64,000 nt of DNA from Mesorhizobium sp. GTDB taxonomy: Bacteria; Pseudomonadota; Alphaproteobacteria; Rhizobiales; Rhizobiaceae. Where the stretch lies: positions 186,001 through 250,000 of the forward strand of contig SAQL01000005.1 of assembly GCA_004020645.1 (NCBI GenBank). Direction: 5' to 3'. Position 1 is the stretch's first letter. Every line of letters begins with the position of its first letter. The position numbers and the translations under genes were made by a program. This document shows positions 1-8,139 of this stretch, one piece after another. The notes under the pieces were generated by a model that had not been told where the DNA came from, did not search any database, and saw only the letters and a program-made list of their open reading frames with translations.

Positions 1-239
1 ACCGGAACTTGGATGCCGCGCTCACGCATCGCCTTCAGCACGCCGATGCCGTCGAGGCCCGGCATGACGAGGTCGAGGATGACCACCGACACGTCGCGCG
101 CATTGGGCCCGTCGAGGGCGTCGAGACCGGCCTCGCCGCCATCCGTGACGATCGCGCTGTGGCCGAATTTCGTCACGGCCGCCTCGAGCAGCCTGCGCTG
201 CACGGGATCGTCATCGACTATGAGTATGGAACCTGTCAT
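1..239 (-). CDS. Response regulator, receiver domain (partial, continues beyond window)
   Basis: Reading leftward from an ATG at 239, the frame stays open to the window edge and gives about 79 residues of a CheY-like receiver domain. It begins MTGSILIVDDDPVQRRLLEA, with the acidic pocket at D9-D11 and the phospho-acceptor Asp at about residue 56 in VVILDLVMPGLDG. The output domain lies outside the window. A receiver at the N-terminus of a longer protein fits a DNA-binding regulator such as the NtrC/sigma-54 type, but that is inference. It is divergent from the peptidase at 428, so both promoters must lie in 240-427. Confidence 0.85.
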   Translation of the reverse strand, partial: MTGSILIVDDDPVQRRLLEAAVTKFGHSAIVTDGGEAGLDALDGPNARDVSVVILDLVMPGLDGIGVLKAMRERGIQVP

Positions 240-427
240 GACTGGTTCAACGATGCTCGCCCAATATGCCCACCCAAGGGCAATCCACCCCTATGGATCA
301 TCTTGGCACAGGGTTCTAAATAAGGTTTCAAAAAACCCGGTGAACGAATTCCTTAGGATTTGACCGGCTTTCTCATCCCCTTTGAATCTTTGACCGCTTG
401 GGTCCTGCAATCTGGAAAGTATCGGCA

Positions 428-2266
428 ATGCGCATGGTTTTTGGTCGGCAGCTTGCGGCGGCGGCGTCCGGTCAGGGCGCGGCGGAGCTTGGCAATCTGC
501 CGGAATGGGATCTCGCCGATCTCTATTCGGGCATGGACGCCCCCGAGCTGAAGCGCGACATCGCCAGGGCGGCGGCCGATGCCATCAGCTTCGAGAGCCG
601 CTGGAAAGGCACGCTCGCCGCCGAGGCGGAGCGTGCCGACAGCGGCAGGCTGGGCGAGGCGCTCGCCGCCTATGAGGCGCTGGAGGAACTGATCGGCCGG
701 ATCGTCTCCTATGCCGGACTGATCTATGCCGGCAACACCGCGGATCCGCAGCGCGCCAAGCTCTATGGTGACATTCAGGAGAAGATGACCGACGCCAGCG
801 CGCATCTTCTGTTTTTCGCGCTCGAACTGAACCTCATCGACGATGCCGCGATCGAAACCGCGCTTGCTGCCGATCCCGCCTTCGCTCACTACCGGCCGTG
901 GGTGCTCGATCTGCGCATGGACAAACCCTATCAGCTCGAGGATCGGGTCGAGCAGCTTTTCCATGAGAAGTCGATTACCGGACGCGGCGCCTGGAACCGC
1001 CTGTTCGACGAGACGATGACCGATCTGCGCTTCGACATCGATGGCGAGGAGCTCACCCTGGAGCCAGCGCTGAACCGCCTCCAGCACGCCGATGGCGAGG
1101 TGCGCCGTCGGGCCTCTGAAGCGCTGGCCGCAACCTTCCGCAAGAATCTGCGAACGTTCACGCTGGTCACCAACACACTGGCCAAGGACAAGGAGATTTC
1201 CGACCGCTGGCGCGGCTTCGAGGACATCGCCGATTCGCGCCATCTCGCCAACCGAGTCGAGCGCAGCGTGGTGGATGCGCTGGCCTCAGCCGTTCGCGAC
1301 GCCTATCCGCGCCTGTCGCACCGCTACTACGCGATGAAGGCGCGCTGGCTCGGCATGGAGGTGATGAACCACTGGGACCGCAACGCGCCGTTGCCAGAAA
1401 CCCCGCAAGCGATCATCGGCTGGGACGAGGCCAAGAGCACGGTGCTTTCCGCCTATCAGCGCTTTTCACCTGACATGGCGGAGATCGCCCGGGTTTTCTT
1501 CGACCGCAACTGGATCGATGCGCCGGTCAGGCCAGGCAAGTCGCCGGGCGCATTCGCGCATCCGACTGTGCCGTCGGCGCATCCCTATGTTCTGCTCAAC
1601 TACATGGGCAAGCCGCGCGACGTGATGACGCTGGCGCATGAGCTTGGCCATGGCGTGCATCAGGTGCTGGCCGCAGGCCAGGGCGCGCTGATGGCTTCGA
1701 CGCCGCTGACGCTGGCCGAGACGGCATCCGTCTTCGGCGAGATGCTGACCTTCCGCTCGCTGCTGGACCAGACCACGGACAAGCGCGAGCGCAAGGCCAT
1801 GCTCGCCCAGAAGGTCGAGGACATGATCAACACGGTCGTGCGCCAGATCGCTTTCTACGAGTTCGAGCGCAAGGTGCATGCCGAGCGCAAGAACGGCGAA
1901 CTGACATCCGACAGGCTCGGCCAGTTCTGGCTGGAAGTGCAGGCGGAAAGCCTCGGGCCGGCGATCAAGCTGCGCGATGGTTACGAGGTCTTCTGGACCT
2001 ATATTCCACACTTCATCCATTCGCCCTTCTACGTCTACGCCTATGCTTTCGGCGACTGCCTGGTGAATTCGCTCTATGCGGTCTATCAAAATGCAGAGCA
2101 TGGCTTTCAGGACAAATATTTTGCCATGCTGCGTGCCGGCGGCACCAAGCATCATTCCGAGCTCCTGGCACCCTTCGGTCTTGACGCCACCGATCCTGCC
2201 TTCTGGCAGATCGGACTTGGCGTGATCGGCGGGCTGATCGACGAGCTCGAAGCTTTGGACAATTGA
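428..2266 (+). CDS. pepF: M3 family oligoendopeptidase F
   Basis: Zinc metallopeptidase of family M3, a cytoplasmic enzyme that cuts short peptides. The signature HELGHGVHQ (HExxH, two zinc His and the catalytic Glu) lies about two-thirds along, followed by the helix carrying the third ligand Glu (TLAETASVFGEML). The C-terminal part has the substrate-tyrosine region YVYAYAFGDCLVNSLY, typical of PepF. At about 612 residues the length is normal. I chose the ATG at 428; ATG 434 and an upstream TTG at 398 are alternatives, and no strong ribosome site decides between them. It stands alone, divergent from the response regulator. Confidence 0.92.
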   Translation: MRMVFGRQLAAAASGQGAAELGNLPEWDLADLYSGMDAPELKRDIARAAADAISFESRWKGTLAAEAERADSGRLGEALAAYEALEELIGRIVSYAGLIYAGNTADPQRAKLYGDIQEKMTDASAHLLFFALELNLIDDAAIETALAADPAFAHYRPWVLDLRMDKPYQLEDRVEQLFHEKSITGRGAWNRLFDETMTDLRFDIDGEELTLEPALNRLQHADGEVRRRASEALAATFRKNLRTFTLVTNTLAKDKEISDRWRGFEDIADSRHLANRVERSVVDALASAVRDAYPRLSHRYYAMKARWLGMEVMNHWDRNAPLPETPQAIIGWDEAKSTVLSAYQRFSPDMAEIARVFFDRNWIDAPVRPGKSPGAFAHPTVPSAHPYVLLNYMGKPRDVMTLAHELGHGVHQVLAAGQGALMASTPLTLAETASVFGEMLTFRSLLDQTTDKRERKAMLAQKVEDMINTVVRQIAFYEFERKVHAERKNGELTSDRLGQFWLEVQAESLGPAIKLRDGYEVFWTYIPHFIHSPFYVYAYAFGDCLVNSLYAVYQNAEHGFQDKYFAMLRAGGTKHHSELLAPFGLDATDPAFWQIGLGVIGGLIDELEALDN

Positions 2267-2342
2267 CGCACAGCGCTGAACATCCGGGGCTGACAGAACA
2301 GTTTAGCCGCAATGCATATTGAGGCCGTTCTATTCTTGCCCT

Positions 2343-2380
2343 AAATATCTGTTCTTAAATAAAATATCTGTTCTTAAATA
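2343..2380. repeat. Two perfect tandem 19-bp AT-rich copies in a gene-free stretch (2267-2660)
   Basis: AAATATCTGTTCTTAAATA occurs twice head to tail (2343-2361 and 2362-2380). It is strikingly AT-rich against the surrounding GC-rich DNA. The rest of the 394-bp interval after pepF holds an open extension of the next gene's frame (from 2421) but no convincing gene. The repeat may be part of a promoter or simply replication slippage. Confidence 0.8.
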
Positions 2381-2660
2381 ACTCTCGGTGGAATTTTTCC
2401 GTTAGCTTTCCGGAAGCTGTATGGTAGCGTCCCGCCTCAAGCTCAGTCGGGCGCGGGGCTCAGGCCAGGAAAAATCTTCGGCCGGTCACGGCGCTTCGGC
2501 GAGTGCGACAGCGGCCGTTGGCCATGGCAGGAAAAGCCGGTCGCCGACAGCTCGATCTAAGCCGGCTGTTCCGCGAACAGCGGAGCCACCATTGAATGGT
2601 CCTTGTGCCAAGGTCACCACTCCAGGCCGTGGCAGATGGATCGGACTGGAGAGAGAGACA

Positions 2661-3431
2661 ATGGGCACTTTTTTCTACATGCTCCTGGCGTTCCTGGTAG
2701 GTGTGTCGGTTGGCTGGTTCATCTGGGGACGCCTGCGCGGCGAGCTCGACAGCCTGCGCGGTGACATGGACCGCACGCGCAGCGAGCGCGACAGGCTGCG
2801 CGCCGCCGCCGACCGCCTGACCGGTGAGCTGGAAGTATGCCGCGGCGCCCGCGCCGACCTGGAGCGCCAGTTGGCAGAGGCACAAGGCGCCAAGCCCGGC
2901 GCGACAAAGGCAGCAATTCCGGCACCGTCGGCATTGATGTCGACATCCGCACCGGCCAAGCCCACGCCGGCCAAGTCCGCGCCAGCAAAGAGCGCGCCGG
3001 CCAAGTCGACACCGGCCAAGACCGCGTCCAAGAAACCGGCGGCCGCCAAGGCGGCAGCCGCGCCAAAGGCCAGTGCGTCGAAAGCGGCCGCGTCGGAAAC
3101 GAGCGCCACAGCCAGGAAGGCTTCGCCGGCGGCAAAGAGGGCCACCGCCGGCAAGGCAACAGCGGCAGCAGCTGATAAGACCGACAGTCTGCGTCGCTTG
3201 ATCGGCATCGGCCCGGTCAACGAGCGGAAGCTGCACGACCTGGGGGTTAGAACCTACGCTGAGATCGCCGCCTGGACGGCGGCGGATATCAAGCGGATCG
3301 AAGACGTTCTCCAGTTCGACGGCCGCATCGAGCGTGAGCGCTGGATCGAGCAGGCGAAACTGCTTGCCGCCGGCGACGAGAAGGAATTCGCACGCCGCTT
3401 CCCGACCGCGGGGACCGCGAGCAACACCTGA
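2661..3431 (+). CDS. Membrane-anchored Ala/Lys/Pro-rich protein with C-terminal helix-hairpin-helix-like domain
   Basis: Protein of 256 residues. Residues about 4-23 (FFYMLLAFLVGVSVGWFIWG) form one membrane segment. Next comes a charged, probably coiled-coil stretch rich in R, E and D to about residue 70, then a low-complexity Ala/Lys/Pro segment (PAKSAPAKS type, histone H1-like). The C-terminus (RLIGIGPVNERKLHDLGV) resembles the helix-hairpin-helix fold seen in proteins annotated as 41-kDa complex I subunit-like. The ATG at 2661 has GGAGAGAGAG just upstream; the frame is open from 2421, but that extension does not look coding. The function is unknown; a membrane-tethered DNA- or nucleoid-binding role is inference. 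Confidence 0.8.
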   Translation: MGTFFYMLLAFLVGVSVGWFIWGRLRGELDSLRGDMDRTRSERDRLRAAADRLTGELEVCRGARADLERQLAEAQGAKPGATKAAIPAPSALMSTSAPAKPTPAKSAPAKSAPAKSTPAKTASKKPAAAKAAAAPKASASKAAASETSATARKASPAAKRATAGKATAAAADKTDSLRRLIGIGPVNERKLHDLGVRTYAEIAAWTAADIKRIEDVLQFDGRIERERWIEQAKLLAAGDEKEFARRFPTAGTASNT

Positions 3432-3451
3432 ATTGCCCGCCGGCATCGAGC

Positions 3452-3488
3452 ACTGGCGGCGCCTTGAGGTGCCGCCAGTTTGCTTTTG
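3452..3488 (+). terminator. Rho-independent terminator after the HhH-like gene
   Basis: ACTGGCGGCGCC (3452-3463), loop TTGA and GGTGCCGCCAGT (3468-3479) form a 12-pair stem with one wobble, followed by TTGCTTTT. It lies 21 bp after the stop at 3431. Confidence 0.75.
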
Positions 3489-3594
3489 CACCAAGGCTGC
3501 CTTTGCGTCTTAAGACGCCGCGCTCTCGATTGCGCGCGATCGAGCCCCCATATAGAGCGATAGCTGGCGTCATCGACCGCAGCATCCGAGTCCC

Positions 3595-4740
3595 ATGTCC
3601 CTGCCCTCTGCAATTTTCCGGAATGACGAGCGCGCCTATCAGCTCGTTTTCGACCGCCCGGCCGGCATCATCGTGGCGCACGAGGCGGAGGATTTCCTGC
3701 CGGCGCTGGAAATTGCGCAGGCCGCGCATGACGCCGGCAAATGGCTGGCCGGCTATTTCTCCTACGAGGCCGGCTACCTGCTCGAACCGAAGCTCGTTCC
3801 GCTGCTGCCGGGCGGACGCCGCGCCCCGCTTGTCTGCCTGGGGATCTTCGACGCGCCTGTCGAACAGGCGGTCGTGCCCAGCAACGCGTCGGCGACCAAC
3901 GGTCCGATTTTCAACGCGAGGGCTGCCTGGTCTTCAGAAGACTACGCAAGACGCTTTGCGCGGCTCCACAATCACATTCGCAAGGGCGATTGCTATCAGG
4001 GCAATCTGACCTTTCCGGTTCATGCCCAGTGGTCGGGCGATCCGCTGGCCGCCTTCGACGCGCTGACCGAGCGCCAGCCGGTAAAATACGGCGCGCTGAT
4101 CGCGCTCGGCGATCCGCTCGTTTTGTCGCGTTCGCCGGAACTGTTCTTCGAGGTCGACGCCGAAGGCATCATCGAGACTCATCCGATGAAGGGCACCGCC
4201 CCGCGCGGCGCGACCACGGCGGAGGACAAGCGGCTGAAGGCGTTCTTGCTCAATGATGAGAAGAACCAGGCTGAGAACCGGATGATCGTCGATCTCCTGC
4301 GCAACGACATCTCGCTGATCAGCGAGGTCGGCACGCTGGAAGTGCCGGAGCTTTTCCGCATCGAGAGCTACCCGACCGTCCACCAGATGGTGAGCCGCGT
4401 GCGGGCCAAGCTCTTGCCCGACCTCACCATCCGCCAGATCTTCGCTGCGCTGTTTCCATGCGGATCGATCACCGGCGCCCCAAAAATCCGCGCCATGGAA
4501 ATCCTGCACGATCTGGAAGCCACGCCGCGCGATGTCTATTGCGGCGCCATCGGCTGGATCGCGCCCGGCGGCACGATGCGCTTTTCGGTTGCGATCCGCA
4601 CCATATCGCTCTTTTCCAGTGGCGAAGCCGTCTACAATATCGGTGGTGGCGTCGTCTTCGATTCGACGGCCGAGGAGGAGTATCAAGAGTGCCTGCTGAA
4701 AGCGCGCTACGCGACGGGAACACCGCCGATTTCGAGTTGA
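3595..4740 (+). CDS. pabB: Aminodeoxychorismate synthase component I
   Basis: Chorismate-binding enzyme that makes 4-amino-4-deoxychorismate for p-aminobenzoate and folate. The 381-residue protein carries the family motifs ETHPMKGTAPRG, NRMIVDLLRND and PCGSITGAPKIRAMEI in order, then the C-terminal GGGVVFDSTAEEEYQEC. The lysine in PMKGT is the residue that marks PabB-type rather than anthranilate synthase-type enzymes. The coding region overlaps the following lyase-like gene by 52 bp, which indicates translational coupling and a shared pathway. The amidotransferase PabA is not in the window. Confidence 0.93.
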   Translation: MSLPSAIFRNDERAYQLVFDRPAGIIVAHEAEDFLPALEIAQAAHDAGKWLAGYFSYEAGYLLEPKLVPLLPGGRRAPLVCLGIFDAPVEQAVVPSNASATNGPIFNARAAWSSEDYARRFARLHNHIRKGDCYQGNLTFPVHAQWSGDPLAAFDALTERQPVKYGALIALGDPLVLSRSPELFFEVDAEGIIETHPMKGTAPRGATTAEDKRLKAFLLNDEKNQAENRMIVDLLRNDISLISEVGTLEVPELFRIESYPTVHQMVSRVRAKLLPDLTIRQIFAALFPCGSITGAPKIRAMEILHDLEATPRDVYCGAIGWIAPGGTMRFSVAIRTISLFSSGEAVYNIGGGVVFDSTAEEEYQECLLKARYATGTPPISS

Positions 4741-5351
4741 TCGAAACCATGCGCTGGCAGCCGGGCCAGGGCTTCCTCCGTTTCGACCGCCATTTGGCTC
4801 GCCTTTATGCCTCGGCAACCGAACTGGGTTTTGCCTGCGATCCGCAAAAGGTCGGCGAGATGCTCAGGAACGCGGTCGACCGGCCGGACATAGCCTTGCG
4901 CACACGCCTCGTCCTGTCGCGCAGCGGCAAGGTGACGGTCTCGGCGCTGCCTTATGAGCCGCATGCAGCCGACAAAGTGTGGAGGCTGCAACTGGCGCGG
5001 GTGCGGCTCGATTCAAGCGACACCCTGCTGCGCCACAAGACGAGCCGCCGGGACACCTATCAGCGGGCGCGAGCCGAATATCTGATCAGTCGGGCCGACG
5101 AGGTGCTGCTGGCCAATGAGCGTGGCGAAATCTGTGAGGGCACGATCACCAATCTCTTCGCCGATTTCGGCGACGGCGCGCTGGCAACGCCGCGGCTCGA
5201 TTGCGGCCTGCTGCCGGGCGTATTGCGCGGCGAATTGCTGGACGAAGGTCGCGCCCGCGAGGCGATCTACAGCTTGGATGATCTGAAGTCGGCCAAAGCG
5301 CTGTTCGTCGGCAATTCACTGCGCGGACTGATCCCGGCGCGGCTGGGCTGA
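4689..5351 (+). CDS. pabC: Class IV aminotransferase, probable aminodeoxychorismate lyase
   Basis: PLP-dependent fold-type IV protein of 220 residues. It follows pabB and probably removes pyruvate from aminodeoxychorismate to give p-aminobenzoate. Visible motifs are LVLSRSGKVTV, the lysine in LLRHKTSRRDTY and EICEGTITNLFADF. I place the start at the GTG at 4689 (VPAESALRDGNTADFELIET), inside the end of pabB; there is no ATG before the conserved region except one at 4749, which would lose the first strand. Members of this family are hard to tell from D-amino acid or branched-chain aminotransferases, so the pathway call rests on the pabB overlap. Confidence 0.85.
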   Translation: MPAESALRDGNTADFELIETMRWQPGQGFLRFDRHLARLYASATELGFACDPQKVGEMLRNAVDRPDIALRTRLVLSRSGKVTVSALPYEPHAADKVWRLQLARVRLDSSDTLLRHKTSRRDTYQRARAEYLISRADEVLLANERGEICEGTITNLFADFGDGALATPRLDCGLLPGVLRGELLDEGRAREAIYSLDDLKSAKALFVGNSLRGLIPARLG

Positions 5352-5404
5352 AACGCAATCGAAGGCCCCGGACGACACTACCCTTGGTTGCGCTCCCTTG
5401 AGTT

Positions 5405-5445
5405 GTAAAAGATGCGTCCGGCCCGAGAACGAATGGGCCGGACGC
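5405..5445 (-). terminator. Terminator of the aztC-aztD unit
   Basis: GCGTCCGGCCC (5414-5424) and GGGCCGGACGC (5435-5445) form a perfect 11-bp stem. Read leftward it is followed by ATCTTTTAC, so it serves the minus-strand gene at 5470. Confidence 0.7.
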
Positions 5446-5469
5446 GCGGCAGCCGCTTGGGAGGAGCGA

Positions 5470-6681
5470 CTATTCGCCTTCGTGGGTCTGACCGGAGCCG
5501 CCGACGGAAACGATGTTGAAGGGCTTGCCTTCGACGGCAATGTCGCCGGTTTTCTCGAACGACGTCGCGTCAACGAGATACAGCACACCTTTCAAAGGGT
5601 CCGTAACCACGATCCTGTCGCCGGCGACCGCGACACGCGGCCTCGGCTCGCTCCAGTGACCGTCCATCGAATAGGGATCGGTCAGCTTGAGCGAGTTTGC
5701 GATCTCCCCCTTCACCACGTCGAGTTGATGAAGCTGGCCGTCCTCGGTGAAGATGTAGGCGTACTTCGCACGAACCGGATCGACCGCGAAATGCACGCGG
5801 CGCGTCGGAAGGCTGATCAGCCGGAATGCGACGCCCTCGAGTGTCGGATCGATCAGCACCACCTTGTCGGCGCCGTAGTTGCCGAGGAAATATTGCAGAC
5901 CCCTGCCGCCGATCAGCGTCGTCGTTTTGCCGTCCGGAAGGCTGTCGGCATAGGGCAGATGACGGATTGCCGGGGTGCCGTCGCCATGGCTGACGACAAG
6001 CAGGCCGGTCGCGCAGGCGAAAGCCAGGATATTGCCGGAAGACGCCTCGCCGTGGAGGTCGGGGCAGGCGTGGATGCCGCCGATCGGCGCGCCGGCTTCG
6101 TCAGCGACCCTGATGCCGACCGGGAGTTCGTCCGGCTTTTCCCTGTTCGGCTCCGACAGGAGGACATGGGAGCCATAGGCGACTGCTACGCCGTGCTGAG
6201 GCGCGTCCGTCTTCACTTCCCTGAAGTCCGATTTGCCTTCCAGGACGACCTTCTCGGAGATGATGCGGGCGACACCTTCGCCGTCGAAAAAAGCGGCGAA
6301 GTCTCCGTCATGCTCGACGAAATGCGACGGCTTCTTGCCTGTGATCTCAAGGCCGGCAAGCTTTGGCGCTTCGACGTCGATGTCGCCGTGTTCGCCGTGG
6401 TCCTCGAAGGAAATCCCGCTCGCAATCCCGGTAACGACGCCGGCCGAGCCCTGCACGGCGAACACGGTCCGGCCGCTTTCGCTGCGATGGAGCGACGCCG
6501 GCCCTTTGATCTTGAACGTGTCGAGCTTTCCGCCATCGACCGCATCGATTACGGTCACCTTCGGATCCGCGTGATCCGAGATGAAGAGGCGCCAGGCGGT
6601 CACCTCCTCGGCATGGGCCGCACTTGTTGATAGAGACAGAAACAGCGCGATGGCCGTGGCTGACGTCAAATTTGTCCTCAC
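5470..6681 (-). CDS. aztD: Periplasmic zinc metallochaperone AztD
   Basis: Secreted beta-propeller-like protein of 403 residues that matches AztD, which in Paracoccus denitrificans passes zinc to the binding protein AztC. A Sec signal peptide ends near ATSAAHAEE. Histidine/acidic patches that could bind zinc are visible (FEDHGEHGDID, PSHFVEHDGD, HACPDLHGE). Translation starts at a GTG at 6681 with GGAG about 8 bases upstream. A Zur-type palindrome at 6699-6711 lies directly before it, so aztD can be zinc-controlled independently of aztC, which is 84 bp upstream on the same strand. Confidence 0.88.
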   Translation of the reverse strand: MRTNLTSATAIALFLSLSTSAAHAEEVTAWRLFISDHADPKVTVIDAVDGGKLDTFKIKGPASLHRSESGRTVFAVQGSAGVVTGIASGISFEDHGEHGDIDVEAPKLAGLEITGKKPSHFVEHDGDFAAFFDGEGVARIISEKVVLEGKSDFREVKTDAPQHGVAVAYGSHVLLSEPNREKPDELPVGIRVADEAGAPIGGIHACPDLHGEASSGNILAFACATGLLVVSHGDGTPAIRHLPYADSLPDGKTTTLIGGRGLQYFLGNYGADKVVLIDPTLEGVAFRLISLPTRRVHFAVDPVRAKYAYIFTEDGQLHQLDVVKGEIANSLKLTDPYSMDGHWSEPRPRVAVAGDRIVVTDPLKGVLYLVDATSFEKTGDIAVEGKPFNIVSVGGSGQTHEGE

Positions 6682-6698
6682 GGTATTCTCCGTTGGAT

Positions 6699-6711
6699 GT
6701 TATTACATAAC
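6699..6711 (-). promoter_or_regulatory. Candidate Zur box upstream of aztD
   Basis: GTTATTACATAAC is a perfect inverted repeat (GTTAT-N3-ATAAC), the form expected of alphaproteobacterial Zur operators. It ends 17 bp before the aztD start. Confidence 0.65.
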
Positions 6712-6765
6712 TGATTGCAGTCGACGAAAGGCGGATTGCTCCGCCTTTCCGTCGTGACGCGACGA

Positions 6766-7752
6766 TCAGCTTCCGAGGATCGCGCCTTTGATCGCCGTGA
6801 TGTTGTGCCGCATCATCTCGAGATAGGTCGCCGCCGGACCGTTCTCGTCCGACAGGGCGTCGGAGTAGAGTTCACCGCCGATTTTCAGGCCCGTCTCGCT
6901 GGCGATCTGCTCGATCAAGCGCGGATTGGTGACGTTTTCCACGAAGATTGCCGAAGCCTTGTCTTGCCTGATCTGTTTGATGAGGGCCGCGACATCGGCG
7001 GCTGAAGCCTCAGATTCGGTGGAGACGCCCTCCGGTGCGAGGAATTTAATGCCGTATTCGTGCTCGAAATACCCATAGGCGTCGTGCGAGGTGATGATCG
7101 TTCGCTTGTCCTCGGGGATCTCAGCTACAGCAGCCTTGATCTCCGCTTCCAATGCCTCGAGCTGCTGGCCGTATGATTCGGCATTGGCCCGATAGGTGTC
7201 GCAGCCGGCTGCATCGGCGGCACAGAAGGTATCGGCGATGTTCTTCACATAGAGTTCGGCATTATGCACCGACTGCCATGCATGGGGATCGGACTCGCCG
7301 TGATAATGGTGCCCTTCCTCATGGCCCTCTTCCGCCTCCGCGGCGTGCCCTGCCTCGCCCTTGGCGGCATTATCCTGATCGTGGTGACCTTCTTCCTCGG
7401 TGTTGCGCAACACCTCGCCGCCTTTGGTCAACTCCACGACCGGCGCCTTCGTCGCGCTCGCCTCGACGAGACGCTGAAGGAAGCCCTCGAACTGGAGGCC
7501 GTTGACCAGCACGACGTCGGCAGAACCGACGGTGGCCGCGTCGGCCGGCTTCGGTTCGTAGACATGGGCGTCACCATTCGGGCCGACCAGCGTGATTATG
7601 TCGACACGGTCACCGCCGACATTCTTGGCGAAATCGGCAATGATCGAGAAACTGGCGACAACCTTGAGGTTCTCGGCCGCAGCCACCGACGGGGTGATTG
7701 GCAACGATGCTATGACGCCCATCGCGGCGGCGAGCTTCAGCGTCCTGGACAT
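6766..7752 (-). CDS. aztC: Zinc ABC transporter substrate-binding protein (ZnuA/AztC type)
   Basis: Cluster A-I periplasmic metal-binding protein. The signal peptide (MSRTLKLAAAMGVIAS to VAAAEN) is followed by VVASFSIIADFAKNVGGDRVDI. A long His/Glu-rich flexible loop (EEEGHHDQD to EEGHHYHGES) sits just before the ligand motif SDPHAW, and the second lobe has THSDAYGYFEHEYG-like residues (ITSHDAYGYFEHEYG). The start at 7752 is set by AAAGGAG eight bases upstream; a longer frame begins at 7773. It should hand zinc to an inner-membrane permease, but no intact partner ATPase or permease is next to it. Confidence 0.92.
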   Translation of the reverse strand: MSRTLKLAAAMGVIASLPITPSVAAAENLKVVASFSIIADFAKNVGGDRVDIITLVGPNGDAHVYEPKPADAATVGSADVVLVNGLQFEGFLQRLVEASATKAPVVELTKGGEVLRNTEEEGHHDQDNAAKGEAGHAAEAEEGHEEGHHYHGESDPHAWQSVHNAELYVKNIADTFCAADAAGCDTYRANAESYGQQLEALEAEIKAAVAEIPEDKRTIITSHDAYGYFEHEYGIKFLAPEGVSTESEASAADVAALIKQIRQDKASAIFVENVTNPRLIEQIASETGLKIGGELYSDALSDENGPAATYLEMMRHNITAIKGAILGS

Positions 7753-7769
7753 TCGATCAACTCCTTTGT

Positions 7770-7985
7770 TCAAGCGGTTCTGTGGGAGATGTGCCGGACG
7801 CGTGGCGAGCAGCCGCGCGTCCCGGCAGAGATGGAAGGAATGTAGATTGTGCCCGCCGTCAGATGATCGCCGCGCCGGACGATCCCATCGAGGTGATGCA
7901 CGGCGGGACGGCTGTTGTAGCCCAGCGTCAGGTCTTGAAAGATCACACAGGCAGCCATTCGATCCATCTCCGCGGGAGCCATCAA
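7770..7985 (-). pseudogene. aztA: Truncated AztA/ZnuC-type ABC ATPase (N-terminal remnant)
   Basis: The first 44 codons from 7985 read like the start of a zinc-transporter ATPase: VIFQDLTLGYNSRPAVHHL, then a short linker ending RRGDHLTA. The next residues should be the Walker A loop; instead the frame runs into unrelated sequence and stops, 18 bp before the aztC start. Walker A, signature motif and Walker B are all missing, and so is the permease gene (aztB) that normally sits between aztA and aztC. The simplest reading is one deletion of about 1.5 kb that removed the rest of aztA and nearly all of aztB. Confidence 0.7.
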
Positions 7986-8009
7986 AGTCAGCCCAGCTCT
8001 TGACGACCC

Positions 8010-8027
8010 GTTATGTTATGTTATCAC
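8010..8027. promoter_or_regulatory. Candidate Zur box, aztA-proximal
   Basis: GTTATGTTATGTTATCAC lies in the divergent control region between the aztA remnant and the Zur-like gene. It is AT-rich and carries the GTTAT half-site of the box at 6699, but is less symmetrical. Confidence 0.5.
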
Positions 8028-8044
8028 GTTCGTCAATCGAAAAC

Positions 8045-8061
8045 GTTACGTTATAACTAAC
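8045..8061. promoter_or_regulatory. Candidate Zur box, zur-proximal
   Basis: GTTACGTTATAACTAAC has outer GTTA/TAAC arms and a central GTTATAAC palindrome. Together with the box at 8010 it would let Zur control both divergent arms. Confidence 0.5.
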
Positions 8062-8139
8062 GATCGCCGTTGTGCTCAAAACGCCTGGAACACGAGGGAT
8101 AGTGGATGCCTGGACGCAACCAGAAGTTGGTGATCGACG

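Noticed and set aside
2940..3175. Short repeated units (GCCAAG, GCGCCG)
   Set aside because: Coding low-complexity PAKS-type repeats of the membrane protein, not a DNA repeat array.
5398..6630. Plus-strand open frame of 410 codons
   Set aside because: Antisense to aztD, which has signal peptide, ribosome site, Zur box and terminator; the plus frame is a GC-bias shadow.
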